A stretch of DNA of 64,000 nt, taken from assembly GCF_017814975.1 (NCBI RefSeq), contig NZ_JAGIQA010000001.1, positions 1-64,000 of the forward strand, written 5' to 3'. The notes beneath the pieces were generated by a model, which was not told the origin of the DNA, did not search any database, and saw nothing but the letters and a program-made list of their open reading frames with translations. This document shows, one piece after another, positions 40,906-53,577 of this stretch; positions within the stretch are counted from its first letter, which is position 1, and each line of letters opens with the position of its first letter. Origin of the DNA: Cupriavidus consociatus. GTDB lineage: Bacteria; Pseudomonadota; Gammaproteobacteria; Burkholderiales; Burkholderiaceae. The position numbers and the translations under genes were made by a program.

Positions 40906-41382
40906 ATGAGCACCATTCCGATTACCAAGCGTGGCGCAGAGCTGCTCAAGGAAGAGCTGCAGCGCCTCAAGGCTGTCGAGCGTCCGGCGGTGATCAATGC
41001 CATCTCCGAAGCACGCGCTCAAGGCGACCTCTCTGAAAACGCCGAATACGACGCCGCCAAGGAAAAGCAGGCCTTTATCGAAGGCCGCATTCTCGAAGTA
41101 GAGTCCAAGCTGTCGACCGCGCAGGTTATCGACCCGACGCAGCTGGATACCGATGGCCGCATCGTCTTCGGCGCGACCGTCGACCTGGAAGACCTGGAGT
41201 CCGGCAGGCCGGTCAGCTACCAGATCGTGGGCGATGACGAGGCCGACCTGGATACCGGCAAGATCTCGGTCAGTTCGCCGATCGCGCGCGCGCTGATCGG
41301 CAAGTTCGAAGGCGACGTCGCCACCGTGCTGGCCCCTGGCGGCGAGCGCGAGTACGAAGTCATTACTGTCCGCTATATCTGA
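40906..41382 (+). CDS. greA: transcription elongation factor GreA
   Basis: 158 residues. Rescues backtracked RNA polymerase by stimulating transcript cleavage. The N-terminal coiled coil (ITKRGAELLKEELQRLKAVERPAVINAISEARAQGDLSENAEYDAAKEKQ) carries the catalytic acidic tip (Asp/Glu in QGDLSENAEYD). The C-terminal FKBP-like domain ends EVITVRYI. Start ATG 40906 has a weak ribosome-binding site. The upstream 160 bases contain a T-run after CCGCTGCGG (about 40873-40893). Confidence 0.97.
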   Translation: MSTIPITKRGAELLKEELQRLKAVERPAVINAISEARAQGDLSENAEYDAAKEKQAFIEGRILEVESKLSTAQVIDPTQLDTDGRIVFGATVDLEDLESGRPVSYQIVGDDEADLDTGKISVSSPIARALIGKFEGDVATVLAPGGEREYEVITVRYI

Positions 41383-41439
41383 GGCCGGTCGGGCCGGGTG
41401 CGGCAGTCGGCCGCCTCCGGCCACCGGAAAGACCGGCAC

Positions 41440-41943
41440 GTGTTCTCTTCTTCCTATAACAGCCTGCCCCCGCTGCCGCACCGGCTATTCCTGCTGCTGA
41501 CGGTGGTCTGGGCAGGCAGCCTGTGGACGGTTGGCTACATGGTGGCGCCGACGCTGTTCTCGGTACTGCCCAGCCGCGAGATGGCCGGGATGATCGCCGG
41601 TCACCTGTTCCATACCGAAGCCATCGTGGGCGTGACCATCGGCGTGCTGCAGCTGGTGTTGTGCAACGTGATGATCCGCCGCGGCGCCAACCGCTATCGC
41701 AGCCTGCGCTGGCTGGTGCTCGGCATGCTGTGCTGTGTGCTGGTCGGCTACTTCGGCATCCAGCCCTTCATGGGCAGCCTCAAGGAAAAGGCACAGGCGC
41801 TGGGGCTGGGGGTATCGGAATCGCCTTACAAGGCGCAGTTCGGCATGCTGCACGGCGCCTCGAGTGCTTTCTACCTGCTGCAAAGCCTGCTCGCGCTGGT
41901 GCTGGTATGGCGCGCTTCGGCGCCGCGTTCGGCCGGGGAGTGA
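41440..41943 (+). CDS. DUF4149-family membrane protein
   Basis: 167 residues from GTG 41440 (an alternative GTG at 41398 adds 14 residues). Four helices; HRLFLLLTVVWAGSLWTVGYMVAPTLFSVLPSREMAGMIAGHLF and the CMVLVGYFGIQPF-like segment match DUF4149. Function unknown. It follows greA by 57 bases in the same direction and is convergent with yhbY. Confidence 0.78.
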   Translation: MFSSSYNSLPPLPHRLFLLLTVVWAGSLWTVGYMVAPTLFSVLPSREMAGMIAGHLFHTEAIVGVTIGVLQLVLCNVMIRRGANRYRSLRWLVLGMLCCVLVGYFGIQPFMGSLKEKAQALGLGVSESPYKAQFGMLHGASSAFYLLQSLLALVLVWRASAPRSAGE

Positions 41944-41988
41944 GTGCTGCGGCCACCGGGCGGTGGCCGTGTCGAAGGAGCGGGCCGG

Positions 41989-42492
41989 TCAGCCCAGGGC
42001 TTTCTTCTTCTGGCTGGTCGGCCGCGCGCGCGCGCGCTTGACGTTGCCGCCCGCGGTGACGCGCTCGTTGCCGAGGACGGTCACTTCCTTGCGGGTCGGG
42101 CGCCGGTTCGGTGCGGCGCTGGGTTTCTTGACAGTCACGGTGCGCGGCGCGGCGCCGCCACGGCGGGCTGTGGCAAGGCGGCCCAGGCTATCCGGCTGGT
42201 TTTCCTTCAGGCGTGCCTCGCCCGGGCGCCAGACCACCAGCAGCTTGCCGATGTGCTGGATCGGCGCGGCGTGCAGCGCGTCACAGATTTCTTCGTAGAT
42301 GGCAATGCGCGCGTCGCGATCATCGCCGAACACGCGGATCTTGATCAGGTCGTGCGCGGCCAGGCTGCGGTCGATTTCGGCGAGAACGGCGCGGGTCAGG
42401 CCTTCGGCGCCGACCATGACGACCGGGTTCAGGGCATGGGCACGGGAGCGCAGTTCGGAGCGCTGGGCGGGAATCAGTTGTAGTGCGGGCAT
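41989..42492 (-). CDS. yhbY: YhbY-family RNA-binding protein with long basic tail
   Basis: 167 residues. Residues 1-95 are a CRS1/YhbY (CRM) RNA-binding domain (RSRAHALNPVVMVGAEGLTRAVLAEIDRSLAAHDLIKIRV). E. coli YhbY is about 97 residues and binds pre-50S ribosomal particles. The extra 70 residues are a Lys/Arg/Ala/Pro tail (KRARARPTSQKKKALG at the end), probably disordered and RNA-binding. It is divergent from rlmE (197-base gap), a common pairing. Confidence 0.88.
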   Translation of the reverse strand: MPALQLIPAQRSELRSRAHALNPVVMVGAEGLTRAVLAEIDRSLAAHDLIKIRVFGDDRDARIAIYEEICDALHAAPIQHIGKLLVVWRPGEARLKENQPDSLGRLATARRGGAAPRTVTVKKPSAAPNRRPTRKEVTVLGNERVTAGGNVKRARARPTSQKKKALG

Positions 42493-42689
42493 AGGTTGGC
42501 GCCGGTGGCGCTGGAGTTTGGTGCGCGGCGGGCCCGGCGGGTGCCGGTTCGGCAGGCGGGCGGAGCGCGAATTGGCGCGTATTATCCGTCAATCCGGCAC
42601 TGTCGGGCGGCAAAATCATCAAAACAGTAGAAAAACCTTGGCACGCGGCGCACGCCGCGTGCCGGGGCAGGCAACAGGCTGGATCTGGC

Positions 42690-43355
42690 ATGGCAAAGAA
42701 CAAGTTCAACCATTCGTGGCTGCACGACCACATCAACGACCCGTACGTGAAGATGGCGCAACGGGAGGGCTACCGTGCCCGCGCGGCTTACAAGCTCAAG
42801 GAAATCGACGAGCAGGACAAGCTGATCCAGCCAGGGCAGGTCATCGTCGACCTGGGTGCTGCCCCTGGCAGCTGGAGCCAATACGCACGCAACAAGCTGG
42901 CTGCGTCGACGCGGGCCAGGGACGGGAAGATCGACGGCGCTGTGGTCGCGATCGATATCCTGCCGATGGAACCTGTCGCTGACGTCACTTTCATCCAGGG
43001 CGATTTCCGCGAGGAAGAGGTCTTCCGGCAGCTCGAAAGCCTGGTGCTGGAAGCATCCGGTGGCGACAAGATCGACCTTGTTATCTCCGACATGGCCCCC
43101 AATTTGTCTGGTGTGGCCTCTGCCGATTCGGCCCGGATCGAGTACTTGTGCGATCTGGCCCTTGAGTTTGCGCAGGCCCACCTGAAGCCGGAAGGCGCAT
43201 TGCTGGTAAAGTGTTTCCACGGGAGCGGCTATAGCCAGATCGTGGAAAAGTTCAAACGGCAGTTCAAAGTGGTCGCGAAGCGCAAGCCCAAGGCGTCACG
43301 CGACAAATCTTCCGAAACCTTTATCCTTGGGCGCTACCTGAAGGCGGTGGATTAA
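42690..43355 (+). CDS. rlmE: 23S rRNA 2'-O-ribose U2552 methyltransferase
   Basis: 221 residues (FtsJ/RrmJ). Methylates U2552 of 23S rRNA in the 50S subunit. N-terminal [19 protein letters not shown]-binding [20 protein letters not shown] and [13 protein letters not shown] carry the catalytic K-D-K-E residues. The C-terminus [20 protein letters not shown] is typical. Upstream of ftsH as in E. coli. Confidence 0.95.
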   Translation: MAKNKFNHSWLHDHINDPYVKMAQREGYRARAAYKLKEIDEQDKLIQPGQVIVDLGAAPGSWSQYARNKLAASTRARDGKIDGAVVAIDILPMEPVADVTFIQGDFREEEVFRQLESLVLEASGGDKIDLVISDMAPNLSGVASADSARIEYLCDLALEFAQAHLKPEGALLVKCFHGSGYSQIVEKFKRQFKVVAKRKPKASRDKSSETFILGRYLKAVD

Positions 43356-43450
43356 CTGATCCGATCGAGGCCAGGGAAAACAAGAGGGCGAAAGTGCCCC
43401 ACCCGCACCTATCGGCGTCATAGTTTCGCTGTTTCCCCCCGAGGGCGGGC

Positions 43451-43468
43451 GCTGCATTACAATGCAGC
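43451..43468. promoter_or_regulatory. perfect palindrome covering the putative ftsH -10 box
   Basis: GCTGCATTACAATGCAGC: 8-bp arms with a two-base centre. The sequence TACAAT at 43458-43463 would be the -10 element. No sigma-70 -35 or clear sigma-32 pattern is visible at the right distance. It may be a repressor site or, in RNA, a hairpin near the 5' end. Confidence 0.55.
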
Positions 43469-43504
43469 TATCCGTTGGCAAGGCAATTGCAAAGGAGTTC
43501 GGCC

Positions 43505-45388
<1,884 letters not shown>

Positions 45389-45447
45389 TCGCATCAGCTC
45401 GTCGGCCTGACGACGCCTGCATGCTGGCTGTGTGATGCATGACCCTG

Positions 45448-45478
45448 AAGCCGGTGCCTGGTGCACCGGCTTTTCCTT
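45448..45478 (+). terminator. intrinsic terminator after ftsH
   Basis: GCCGGTGC, 5-base loop, GCACCGGC and a TTTTCCTTT tail. It overlaps the upstream extension of the folP frame, which argues that folP starts further downstream. Confidence 0.8.
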
Positions 45479-45507
45479 TGGCGCGGCCGGGTTCGCGCAC
45501 CGCTTTA

Positions 45508-46398
45508 TTGAGTATTCCGACCTTGCAGCAGATTCCAGAGACCCGGTATTTCCAGTGCGGACGCTTCCGTTTTGCGCTAGACGAGCGCCCGCTCGTGATG
45601 GGCATCCTCAATGTCACGCCCGACTCGTTCTCGGACGGTGGCCAGCACGCCGGCCGCGATGCTGCCGTGCGCCATGCCGAGCAGATGATCGCGGAGGGCG
45701 TGGACATCATCGACATCGGCGGGGAATCCAGCCGCCCGGGCTCGGCCGCGCTGCCGCTCGAGGATGAGCTGGCACGCGTGATCCCGGTGGTCGAGGCGCT
45801 GCGCGACTGCGGCAAGCCGCTGTCGATCGACACCTACAAGCCGGAGGTCATGCGTGCCGCCATGGCGGCGGGTGCCGATCTCATCAACGATATCTGGGGC
45901 TTCCGCATGCCAGGCGCGGTGGAGGTATTGGCGGCACCCGTGGCGGGAAGAACGGGGCTGTGCGTGATGCACATGCAGCGCGATCCGCAAACCATGCAGG
46001 AAGACCCGCATTACCAGGATGTGGTCGGCGAGGTGGCGGATTTCCTGGCCGAACGGATTGCCGTGCTGCGCGCTGCCGGCATCGACGACGCGCGCCTATC
46101 CCTCGATCCGGGGTTTGGCTTTGGCAAGACGCCGGATCATAATCTGCGCCTTCTTGGCCAGTTGCCGCGGATCGCGCTGGAAGGCCTGCCGGTACTGGCG
46201 GGAATCTCGCGCAAATCTACGCTGGGCGCGATCCTGGGCGGCCGTCCGCCACAGCAACGAATTGCCGCCAGCATTGCTGCCGCGGTGTGTGCGGTAGAGC
46301 GCGGTGCGTTTATCGTACGGGTGCATGATGTGGAGCAGACCGTGGACGCGGTCAAGACCTGGTGGGCCGTGCGCAATGAGTCCGTCACGGCGGCCTGA
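45508..46398 (+). CDS. folP: dihydropteroate synthase
   Basis: 296 residues from a TTG at 45508 (start uncertain; TTG 45523 is an alternative, and the ATG at 45439 would place the ftsH terminator inside the gene). It condenses pABA with dihydropterin pyrophosphate in folate synthesis; target of sulfonamides. [48 protein letters not shown] and [10 protein letters not shown] are the standard motifs. Located between ftsH and glmM as in many proteobacteria. Confidence 0.94.
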   Translation: MSIPTLQQIPETRYFQCGRFRFALDERPLVMGILNVTPDSFSDGGQHAGRDAAVRHAEQMIAEGVDIIDIGGESSRPGSAALPLEDELARVIPVVEALRDCGKPLSIDTYKPEVMRAAMAAGADLINDIWGFRMPGAVEVLAAPVAGRTGLCVMHMQRDPQTMQEDPHYQDVVGEVADFLAERIAVLRAAGIDDARLSLDPGFGFGKTPDHNLRLLGQLPRIALEGLPVLAGISRKSTLGAILGGRPPQQRIAASIAAAVCAVERGAFIVRVHDVEQTVDAVKTWWAVRNESVTAA

Positions 46399-46475
46399 AC
46401 CATCCCGTCAATCCAAGGCAGGCGCCACAGAGCGCAGGCAGTGCAACGCAAGACAGAACAGAAAGGGAACAGCGA

Positions 46476-47819
46476 ATGACACGCAAGTATTTCGGGACTG
46501 ATGGCATCCGGGGGCGCGTTGGCGAGGCGCCGATCACCCCTGACTTCGTGATGCGACTGGGCCATGCCGCCGGCAAGGTGCTGGCGCACGGCGCCAAGAC
46601 CGGGCAGGGCCGCCCGACCGTGCTGATCGGCAAGGACACCCGCATTTCGGGCTATATGCTCGAAGCTGCGCTGGAAGCCGGCTTCACGTCGGCCGGGGTT
46701 CACGTGCTGCTGACGGGGCCGCTGCCGACGCCGGGCATTGCTTACCTGACGCGCGCACTGCGCCTCTCGGCCGGCGTGGTGATTTCGGCCAGCCACAACC
46801 CTTACTACGACAACGGCATCAAGTTCTTCTCAGCCGACGGCGACAAGCTGCCCGACGCGGTGGAGGCCGAGATCGAGGCCGCCATCGACGAGCCGATGTT
46901 GTGTGCGCCCTCCGATGACCTGGGCCGCGCCCGGCGCATCAACGACGCGCCGGGGCGCTACATCGAGTTCTGCAAGAGCACCTTCCCGCATGAGCAGGAC
47001 CTGCACGGCCTGAAGCTGGTGGTCGATTGCGCCCATGGCGCCGCCTATCACATCGCGCCGCACGTCTTCCATGAACTTGGCGCCGACGTGGTCTCGATCG
47101 GCAACCAGCCGGACGGCCGCAATATCAACGCAGGCTATGGCGCCACCGCGCCCGCCAGGCTGATCGAGGCGGTCAAGGCCAACGGTGCCGACCTGGGCCT
47201 GGCCTTTGACGGCGACGCCGACCGGCTGCAGGTAGTGGACGCCGACGGCCGCCTCTATAACGGCGACGAACTGCTGTACCTGATCGTGCGCGACCGCCAG
47301 GCCAACGGACAGGTGGTGCCCGGCGCGGTGGGCACACTGATGACCAATATGGCGGTGGAACTGGCGCTGCAGCGCCAGGGCGTGGAATTCGTGCGTGCCA
47401 AGGTCGGCGACCGCTATGTGCTTGAAGAGCTGAACAAGCGCAGGTGGACGCTGGGTGGCGAGGGCTCCGGCCACCTGTTGTGCCTCGATCGCCACAGCAC
47501 CGGCGACGGCATCGTCTCGGCGCTGCAGGTGCTCGCGGCCCTGCGCCGCAGCGGCAAGACGCTCGCGCAGCTGCTGGAGGGTGTGTCGCTATTCCCGCAG
47601 ACGCTGATCAATGTGCGCGTGCAGAAGGGCTTCGACTGGCAGTCGCATGCCGGCTTGCAAGCCGCGCGTGCCGAGGTCGAGCCGGCACTCGAAGGCCGTG
47701 GCCGGGTGCTGATCCGCGCTTCCGGCACTGAGCCTGTAGTACGGGTGATGGTGGAGGCTGAGCAGGCCGACATGGCCGAGCGCGCCGCGAAGACGCTGGC
47801 TGATGCGCTGAGCGCCTGA
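46476..47819 (+). CDS. glmM: phosphoglucosamine mutase
   Basis: 447 residues. Interconverts glucosamine-6- and -1-phosphate for peptidoglycan and [16 protein letters not shown] at the N-terminus; the phospho-Ser loop [15 protein letters not shown] has the catalytic Ser at about residue 106; the metal loop [13 protein letters not shown] and the C-terminal phosphate-binding [15 protein letters not shown] are intact. AAAGGGA precedes ATG 46476. Confidence 0.97.
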   Translation: MTRKYFGTDGIRGRVGEAPITPDFVMRLGHAAGKVLAHGAKTGQGRPTVLIGKDTRISGYMLEAALEAGFTSAGVHVLLTGPLPTPGIAYLTRALRLSAGVVISASHNPYYDNGIKFFSADGDKLPDAVEAEIEAAIDEPMLCAPSDDLGRARRINDAPGRYIEFCKSTFPHEQDLHGLKLVVDCAHGAAYHIAPHVFHELGADVVSIGNQPDGRNINAGYGATAPARLIEAVKANGADLGLAFDGDADRLQVVDADGRLYNGDELLYLIVRDRQANGQVVPGAVGTLMTNMAVELALQRQGVEFVRAKVGDRYVLEELNKRRWTLGGEGSGHLLCLDRHSTGDGIVSALQVLAALRRSGKTLAQLLEGVSLFPQTLINVRVQKGFDWQSHAGLQAARAEVEPALEGRGRVLIRASGTEPVVRVMVEAEQADMAERAAKTLADALSA

Positions 47820-47838
47820 TCAGTCGCAGCAGTTCGGC

Positions 47839-47869
47839 AAACGCCGGGGCTCACCCCGGCGTTTTTTTA
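47839..47869 (+). terminator. intrinsic terminator of glmM
   Basis: AACGCCGGGG, loop CTCA, CCCCGGCG and seven T's, 20 bases after the glmM stop. Confidence 0.93.
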
Positions 47870-47968
47870 TGCAATTTCGCAATTAACCGCCGTCACATTG
47901 CACCGGCATGGCGGTTCGGTGGCGACTCGAAACCCAAGCTGGCAGCGGCTTTCAAGAAGATTTAAAGA

Positions 47969-48001
47969 TGTCACGGAATTGTCATATAGGGAGCATACAG
48001 T
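47969..48001 (+). promoter_or_regulatory. Pho box and -10 of pstS
   Basis: TGTCAC at 47969 and TGTCAT at 47980, an 11-base direct repeat as in the CTGTCAT Pho box, followed after exactly 10 bases by TACAGT (47996-48001). This is the arrangement of PhoB-activated promoters, where the box replaces the -35. Confidence 0.82.
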
Positions 48002-48007
48002 TCGTCT

Positions 48008-48024
48008 TGTCAAAAATTTGTCAT
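48008..48024 (+). promoter_or_regulatory. second Pho box upstream of pstS
   Basis: TGTCAA at 48008 and TGTCAT at 48019, again 11 bases apart, with the AT-rich spacer AAATT. It lies downstream of the first -10 and 28 bases before the pstS ATG, so it may bind PhoB as a second dimer or be part of a second promoter (TGTTCT at 48035). Confidence 0.65.
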
Positions 48025-48051
48025 TCCCAACCAATGTTCTCTGGAGGACAT

Positions 48052-49083
48052 ATGAAGCTGGTCAAGACTGCCGTGGCAGGCATCGTTTCGATGGTCGTAG
48101 CGGGTACTGCGTTCGCGGCGGAAATTACCGGTGCAGGCGCTTCCTTCCCGGCGCCCGTGTATTCCAAGTGGGCCGACGCATACAACAAAGCAACGGGCAA
48201 CAAGGTCAACTATCAATCCATCGGCTCGTCGGGCGGCATCAAGCAGATCGGCGCCAAGACGGTCGATTTCGGCGCCTCGGATGCGCCGCTGAAGGACGAG
48301 GAACTGAACAAGCAGGGCCTGGTCCAGTTTCCGACGGTGATCGGCGGCGTGGTGCCGGTGATCAACCTGCAAGGCGTGAAGCCGGGCGAACTGACCATCA
48401 CCGGCGAGGTGCTGGCCAATATCTACCTGGGCAAGATCAAGAAGTGGGACGACCCCGCGATCAAGGCGCTGAACCCGCAGGCCAAGTTGCCGAGCCAGGA
48501 CATCCTGCCGGTGCGCCGCGCCGACGGTTCGGGCACCACCTTCATCTTCACCAACTACCTGTCCAAGGTCAGCGCTGACTGGAAGGGCACGGTGGGTGAG
48601 GGCACCACGGTCAACTGGCCGGGCGGCGGCACCGGCGGCAAGGGCAACGAGGGCGTGGCCGCTTTCGTGCAGCGCCTGAACGGCGCCATTGGCTACGTCG
48701 AGTATGCCTACGCCAAGCAGAACAAGATGACCCACGTGAACATGAAGAACGCGTCGGGAACCGTGGTCAAGCCGGGCGACGATGCCTTCAAGGCCGCCGC
48801 CGCCGGCGCGGAATGGAACAAGAGCTACTACCAGATCCTGACCAACCAGCCGGGCAAGGATGCATGGCCGATCGCCGGCGCCACCTTCATCCTGGTGCAC
48901 AAGAACCAGGAAAAGCCGGCGCAGGGCGCGGAAGTGCTGAAGTTCTTCGACTGGGCCTACAAGAGCGGCGCCAACATGGCCGCCGACCTGGACTACGTAC
49001 CGCTGCCGGAGAGCGTGGTCAACCAGATCCGTTCGACCTGGAAGACCAGCGTGAAGGACGCCTCGGGCAAGGCGCTGTACTGA
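48052..49083 (+). CDS. pstS: phosphate-binding periplasmic protein
   Basis: 343 residues. Captures inorganic phosphate in the periplasm for the PstCAB transporter. A signal peptide ([21 protein letters not shown]) precedes [21 protein letters not shown]. The phosphate loop [16 protein letters not shown] and the [26 protein letters not shown] segment match PstS. GGAGG precedes ATG 48052. First gene of pstSCAB-phoU-phoBR, under two Pho boxes. Confidence 0.97.
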   Translation: MKLVKTAVAGIVSMVVAGTAFAAEITGAGASFPAPVYSKWADAYNKATGNKVNYQSIGSSGGIKQIGAKTVDFGASDAPLKDEELNKQGLVQFPTVIGGVVPVINLQGVKPGELTITGEVLANIYLGKIKKWDDPAIKALNPQAKLPSQDILPVRRADGSGTTFIFTNYLSKVSADWKGTVGEGTTVNWPGGGTGGKGNEGVAAFVQRLNGAIGYVEYAYAKQNKMTHVNMKNASGTVVKPGDDAFKAAAAGAEWNKSYYQILTNQPGKDAWPIAGATFILVHKNQEKPAQGAEVLKFFDWAYKSGANMAADLDYVPLPESVVNQIRSTWKTSVKDASGKALY

Positions 49084-49120
49084 TCTGACGGCATCGCCGC
49101 CCCCGCGCGTGCGCTGGGCC

Positions 49121-49175
49121 GGTGGCCGGGCAGCCTGAATCTCGCCCGGTCACCGCGCTCCCGCCCAGGCGGGAG
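49121..49175 (+). promoter_or_regulatory. two hairpins between pstS and pstC
   Basis: GGTGGCCGGGC/GCCCGGTCACC (49121-49154) and the perfect CTCCCGCC/GGCGGGAG (49158-49175), without T-runs. Such intercistronic stems typically protect the pstS message, so that the binding protein is made in excess over the permease. Confidence 0.55.
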
Positions 49176-49201
49176 TGGCGATCCACCCTGAATTCTCCGA
49201 C

Positions 49202-50170
49202 ATGGCGACTATTCCCTCCGACACCCGCGGCGTCCAGCCTCCGAGCCGGCTCGGCGACATCCTGTTCGGCGGCCTGACGCGCGGCGCCGCCATCGTGACG
49301 CTGCTGCTGCTGGGCGGCATCATCGTCTCGCTCGCAATCAGCGCCTGGCCCTCGATCGAGGCCTTCGGCGCGCGCTTCCTGTGGTCCGCGGAGTGGGATC
49401 CTCCCGCCGATGTCTACGGCGCGCTGGTGCCCATCTACGGCACCATCGTGACCTCGCTGATCGCGTTGATCATCGCGGTGCCGGTGAGCTTCGGCATTGC
49501 CCTGTTCCTGACCGAGCTGTCGCCCACCTGGCTGCGCCGCCCGCTCGGCACCGCCATCGAGCTGCTCGCCGCAGTGCCGTCGATCGTGTACGGCATGTGG
49601 GGCCTGCTCGTGTTCGCGCCGATCTTCGGCGAGTATTTCCAGAAGCCCCTGGCCGCCACGGTGGGCCAGCTGCCTGTGATCGGCAAGCTGTTCCAGGGCG
49701 CGCCGCTGGGTATCGGCCTGCTTTGCGCAGGCGTGATCCTGGCGATCATGATCATCCCGTACATCGCCTCGGTGATGCGCGACGTGTTCGAAGTCACCCC
49801 GGTGCTGCTCAAGGAATCCGCCTACGGCGTGGGCTGCACTACCTGGGAAGTGATGTGGAACGTGGTGCTGCCCTACACCCGCGCCGGCGTCATCGGCGGC
49901 GTGATGCTGGGCCTGGGGCGCGCGCTGGGCGAGACCATGGCCGTCACCTTCGTGATCGGCAATACCAACCTGCTGGACAGCGCCTCGCTGTTCTCGCCGG
50001 GCAACAGCATCACCTCGGCGCTGGCCAACGAATTCGCCGAAGCCGGCGCAGGCCTGCATACCGCAGCACTGATGGAGCTGGGCCTGATCCTGTTTTTCAT
50101 TACCTTCGTGGTGCTGGCGCTGTCCAAGCTGTTGCTGCTGCGACTCGCCAAGAATGAGGGCGCCAAATGA
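49202..50170 (+). CDS. pstC: phosphate ABC transporter permease PstC
   Basis: 322 residues, six helices. Inner-membrane permease half. [33 protein letters not shown] opens the fold, and [51 protein letters not shown] holds the EAA loop that contacts PstB. The start ATG 49202 lacks a good ribosome-binding site; GTG 49175 is an in-frame alternative adding nine residues. Confidence 0.95.
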   Translation: MATIPSDTRGVQPPSRLGDILFGGLTRGAAIVTLLLLGGIIVSLAISAWPSIEAFGARFLWSAEWDPPADVYGALVPIYGTIVTSLIALIIAVPVSFGIALFLTELSPTWLRRPLGTAIELLAAVPSIVYGMWGLLVFAPIFGEYFQKPLAATVGQLPVIGKLFQGAPLGIGLLCAGVILAIMIIPYIASVMRDVFEVTPVLLKESAYGVGCTTWEVMWNVVLPYTRAGVIGGVMLGLGRALGETMAVTFVIGNTNLLDSASLFSPGNSITSALANEFAEAGAGLHTAALMELGLILFFITFVVLALSKLLLLRLAKNEGAK

Positions 50171-51090
50171 GCCAAGCGAGCCAAGCGAGCCAAGCGAGCC
50201 AAGCTGTGTCTTCCGTATCTATCCCCGCCGTCCGTCCCGATGCCGATGCGGTGCGCGCGCGCCTGCAGGCCCGCCGCCGCCGCGTCAACCTGTACGCGCT
50301 GACCGCTTCGCTGGTGGCGATGGGCTTCGGCCTGTTCTGGCTGGCGTGGATCCTGTGGACCACCGTCACGCTGGGCGTGGGCGGCCTGTCGCTGGACCTG
50401 TTCACGCAGATGACGCCGGCACCCAATACCGCTGGCGGCGGCCTGGCCAACGCCATCTTCGGCAGCTTCGTGATGGTGGGCATGGCCACGCTGTTCGGCA
50501 CGCCACTGGGCATCCTGGCCGGCGTCTACCTGGCCGAGTATGGCCAGCGCTCGCCCTTGGCCAGCCTTATCCGCTTTATCAACGACATCCTGCTGTCGGC
50601 GCCGTCGATCGTGATCGGCCTCTTTGTCTACGCGCTGGTGGTGACACGCATGGGCCACTTCTCGGGGTGGGCAGGCATCTGCGCGCTGGCACTGCTGCAG
50701 ATCCCGATCGTGGTGCGCACCACCGAGAACATGCTGAACCTGGTGCCCAACGCACTGCGCGAGGCGGCCTTCGCCCTGGGTACGCCCAAGTGGAAGATGG
50801 TGATGTCGATCACGGTGAAGTCATCGTATGCCGGCATTGTGACGGGCGTGTTGCTGGCGGTGGCACGTATCGCCGGCGAAACCGCGCCGCTGTTGTTCAC
50901 CGCGCTGTCCAACCAGTTCTGGACCTCCGACCTGAACAAGCCGATGGCCAACCTGCCGGTGACCATCTTCCGCTTCGCCATGAGCCCGTTCACCGAATGG
51001 CAGCAACTGGCCTGGGCGGGCGTGTTCCTGATTACCGTCGGCGTGCTGGCCCTGAACATCCTGGCGCGCATCCTGTTCAAGAAGAAATAA
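50167..51090 (+). CDS. pstA: phosphate ABC transporter permease PstA
   Basis: 307 residues, six helices, overlapping pstC by ATGA. Second permease half: [23 protein letters not shown], and the EAA loop [48 protein letters not shown]. The N-terminus is unusual: [13 protein letters not shown] is encoded by a 9-bp tandem repeat (GAGCCAAGC x4, 50169-50204), which lies before the first helix and has no known role in PstA. Confidence 0.95.
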   Translation: MSQASQASQASQAVSSVSIPAVRPDADAVRARLQARRRRVNLYALTASLVAMGFGLFWLAWILWTTVTLGVGGLSLDLFTQMTPAPNTAGGGLANAIFGSFVMVGMATLFGTPLGILAGVYLAEYGQRSPLASLIRFINDILLSAPSIVIGLFVYALVVTRMGHFSGWAGICALALLQIPIVVRTTENMLNLVPNALREAAFALGTPKWKMVMSITVKSSYAGIVTGVLLAVARIAGETAPLLFTALSNQFWTSDLNKPMANLPVTIFRFAMSPFTEWQQLAWAGVFLITVGVLALNILARILFKKK

Positions 51091-51157
51091 GCGGCGCAAC
51101 GACCTATCCAACGTTTCGCCCTGAAGACTGCAAGCTGACTGCAAGCGAGAGAACGCA

Positions 51158-51946
<789 letters not shown>

Positions 51947-52004
51947 TTCCGAAGCTGGAAAGCAGGGCAAGGATTAGCATATCCATAGCGGCCAGGAGAA
52001 ACCC

Positions 52005-52709
52005 ATGACTGACAAGCACCTGTCGACCCAGTTCGACGCCGACCTCAATGCGATCAACACCAAGCTGCTGCAGATGGGCGGGCTGGTCGAATCGCAGATC
52101 GAAGTTGCCATGCGCGCGCTGGCCGACTTCGATGCCGACCTGGCCGATCAGGTCATCGCACGCGAGCAGCAGCTTAACGCGCTGGAAGTCGAGATCGATG
52201 CCGATTGCGGCAATATCATCGCCCGGCGCCAGCCGACCGCGCGCGACTTGCGCCTGGTGATGGCCATTTCCAAGACCATCACCAACCTGGAACGCGCCGG
52301 CGACGAGGCGGAGAAGATCGCCAAGCGCACCAAGCACATCATGGAAGACGCGTCGGCGCACAGCATCAACTATGCCGAGGTGAAGCTGTCGGGCGAGATG
52401 GCGATCTCGCTGCTGCGCCAGGCGCTGGATGCCTTCGCCCGCCTCGATACCGTGGCGGCGGCGCGCATCGTCAAGGACGACAAGGCCATCGACGAGGAAT
52501 TCCGCGGCTTTGTGCGCAAGCTCATCACGTACATGATGGAAGACCCGCGCACGATCTCGGTCGCGCTGGATTTCCTCTTTATCGCCAAGGCGGTGGAACG
52601 CATCGGCGACCACGCCAAGAACATCGCGGAATTTATCATTTACATTGTCAAGGGGACTGACGTCCGCCATGTCTCGCGCGAGGACATGGAACGCGAAGCC
52701 CTGAGCTGA
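52005..52709 (+). CDS. phoU: phosphate-signalling protein PhoU
   Basis: 234 residues, all-helical, with two three-helix repeats (about 12-110 and 120-220). FDADLNAINTKLLQMGGLVESQIEVAMRALADFD and LERAGDEAEKIAKRTKHIM / VERIGDHAKNIAEFIIY hold the metal-binding E/D patterns. It links PstB to PhoR and keeps the regulon off when phosphate is plentiful. 58 bases after pstB. Confidence 0.96.
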   Translation: MTDKHLSTQFDADLNAINTKLLQMGGLVESQIEVAMRALADFDADLADQVIAREQQLNALEVEIDADCGNIIARRQPTARDLRLVMAISKTITNLERAGDEAEKIAKRTKHIMEDASAHSINYAEVKLSGEMAISLLRQALDAFARLDTVAAARIVKDDKAIDEEFRGFVRKLITYMMEDPRTISVALDFLFIAKAVERIGDHAKNIAEFIIYIVKGTDVRHVSREDMEREALS

Positions 52710-52736
52710 GCCGCCTGATTGCGGAGAACGATACAC

Positions 52737-53444
52737 ATGCCGAGCAGTATTCTCGTCGTCGAAGACGAACCGGCGATCGCCGAACTGATCGCCGTCAACC
52801 TGCAGCACGCGGGGCACTATCCGATCCGGGCCTATAACGCCGAGCAGGCGCTGTCGCTGATGAGCGACGTGCTGCCCGACCTGGTGCTGCTGGACTGGAT
52901 GCTTCCGGGCAAGTCGGGCGCGAACTTCGCCAAGGAGTTGCGGGCCAACGACCGCACCCGCCAGATCCCGATCATCATGCTGACCGCCCGCGGCGAGGAG
53001 CAGGACAAGGTGATGGGCCTGGAAGCCGGCGCCGACGACTACGTTACCAAGCCGTTTTCGCCCAAGGAGTTGCTGGCGCGCATCAAGGCCGTGCTGCGCC
53101 GCCGGGCGCCGCAGCTGACCGACGACGTGGTGGCGATCAATGGCCTGCGGCTGGACCCGGCCACCCATCGTGTCACCGGCGAGGACGACAGTGGCACGAT
53201 CAAGCTGGACCTTGGTCCGACCGAGTTTCGCCTGCTGCACTTCCTGATGACCCATCCGGAGCGCGTGCACAGCCGTTCGCAGCTGCTCGACCAGGTCTGG
53301 GGCGACCACGTCTTTGTCGAAGAGCGCACCGTCGACGTGCACATCAAGCGCCTGCGCGCGGCGCTTACCCCGGGTGGCTACAGCAACATGATCGAGACCG
53401 TGCGGGGCAGCGGCTACCGCCTCGCGCGCGCTCCCGGCGCCTGA
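52737..53444 (+). CDS. phoB: phosphate regulon response regulator PhoB
   Basis: 235 residues from ATG 52737. Receiver domain ILVVEDEPAIAELIAVNL with phospho-Asp in LVLLDWMLPGKSG, then an OmpR-type winged helix (TEFRLLHFLMTHPERVHSRSQLLDQVWGDHVFVEERTVDVHIKRLR). Activates promoters carrying 11-bp phased CTGTCAT-like repeats, several of which lie in this window. 27 bases after phoU. Confidence 0.96.
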   Translation: MPSSILVVEDEPAIAELIAVNLQHAGHYPIRAYNAEQALSLMSDVLPDLVLLDWMLPGKSGANFAKELRANDRTRQIPIIMLTARGEEQDKVMGLEAGADDYVTKPFSPKELLARIKAVLRRRAPQLTDDVVAINGLRLDPATHRVTGEDDSGTIKLDLGPTEFRLLHFLMTHPERVHSRSQLLDQVWGDHVFVEERTVDVHIKRLRAALTPGGYSNMIETVRGSGYRLARAPGA

Positions 53445-53577
53445 AGGGGCCGGCTGGCCGGGGCGGCGCCATTCGCCCCGCGCCACTTCTCACGCTGCTG
53501 GCAGGGCGCGGCGAATTCGTGGCACACTCCGTCGCAACCCATGCGGCCGCTGCCGGCCGCTAGCCTGAACCCTGCGC

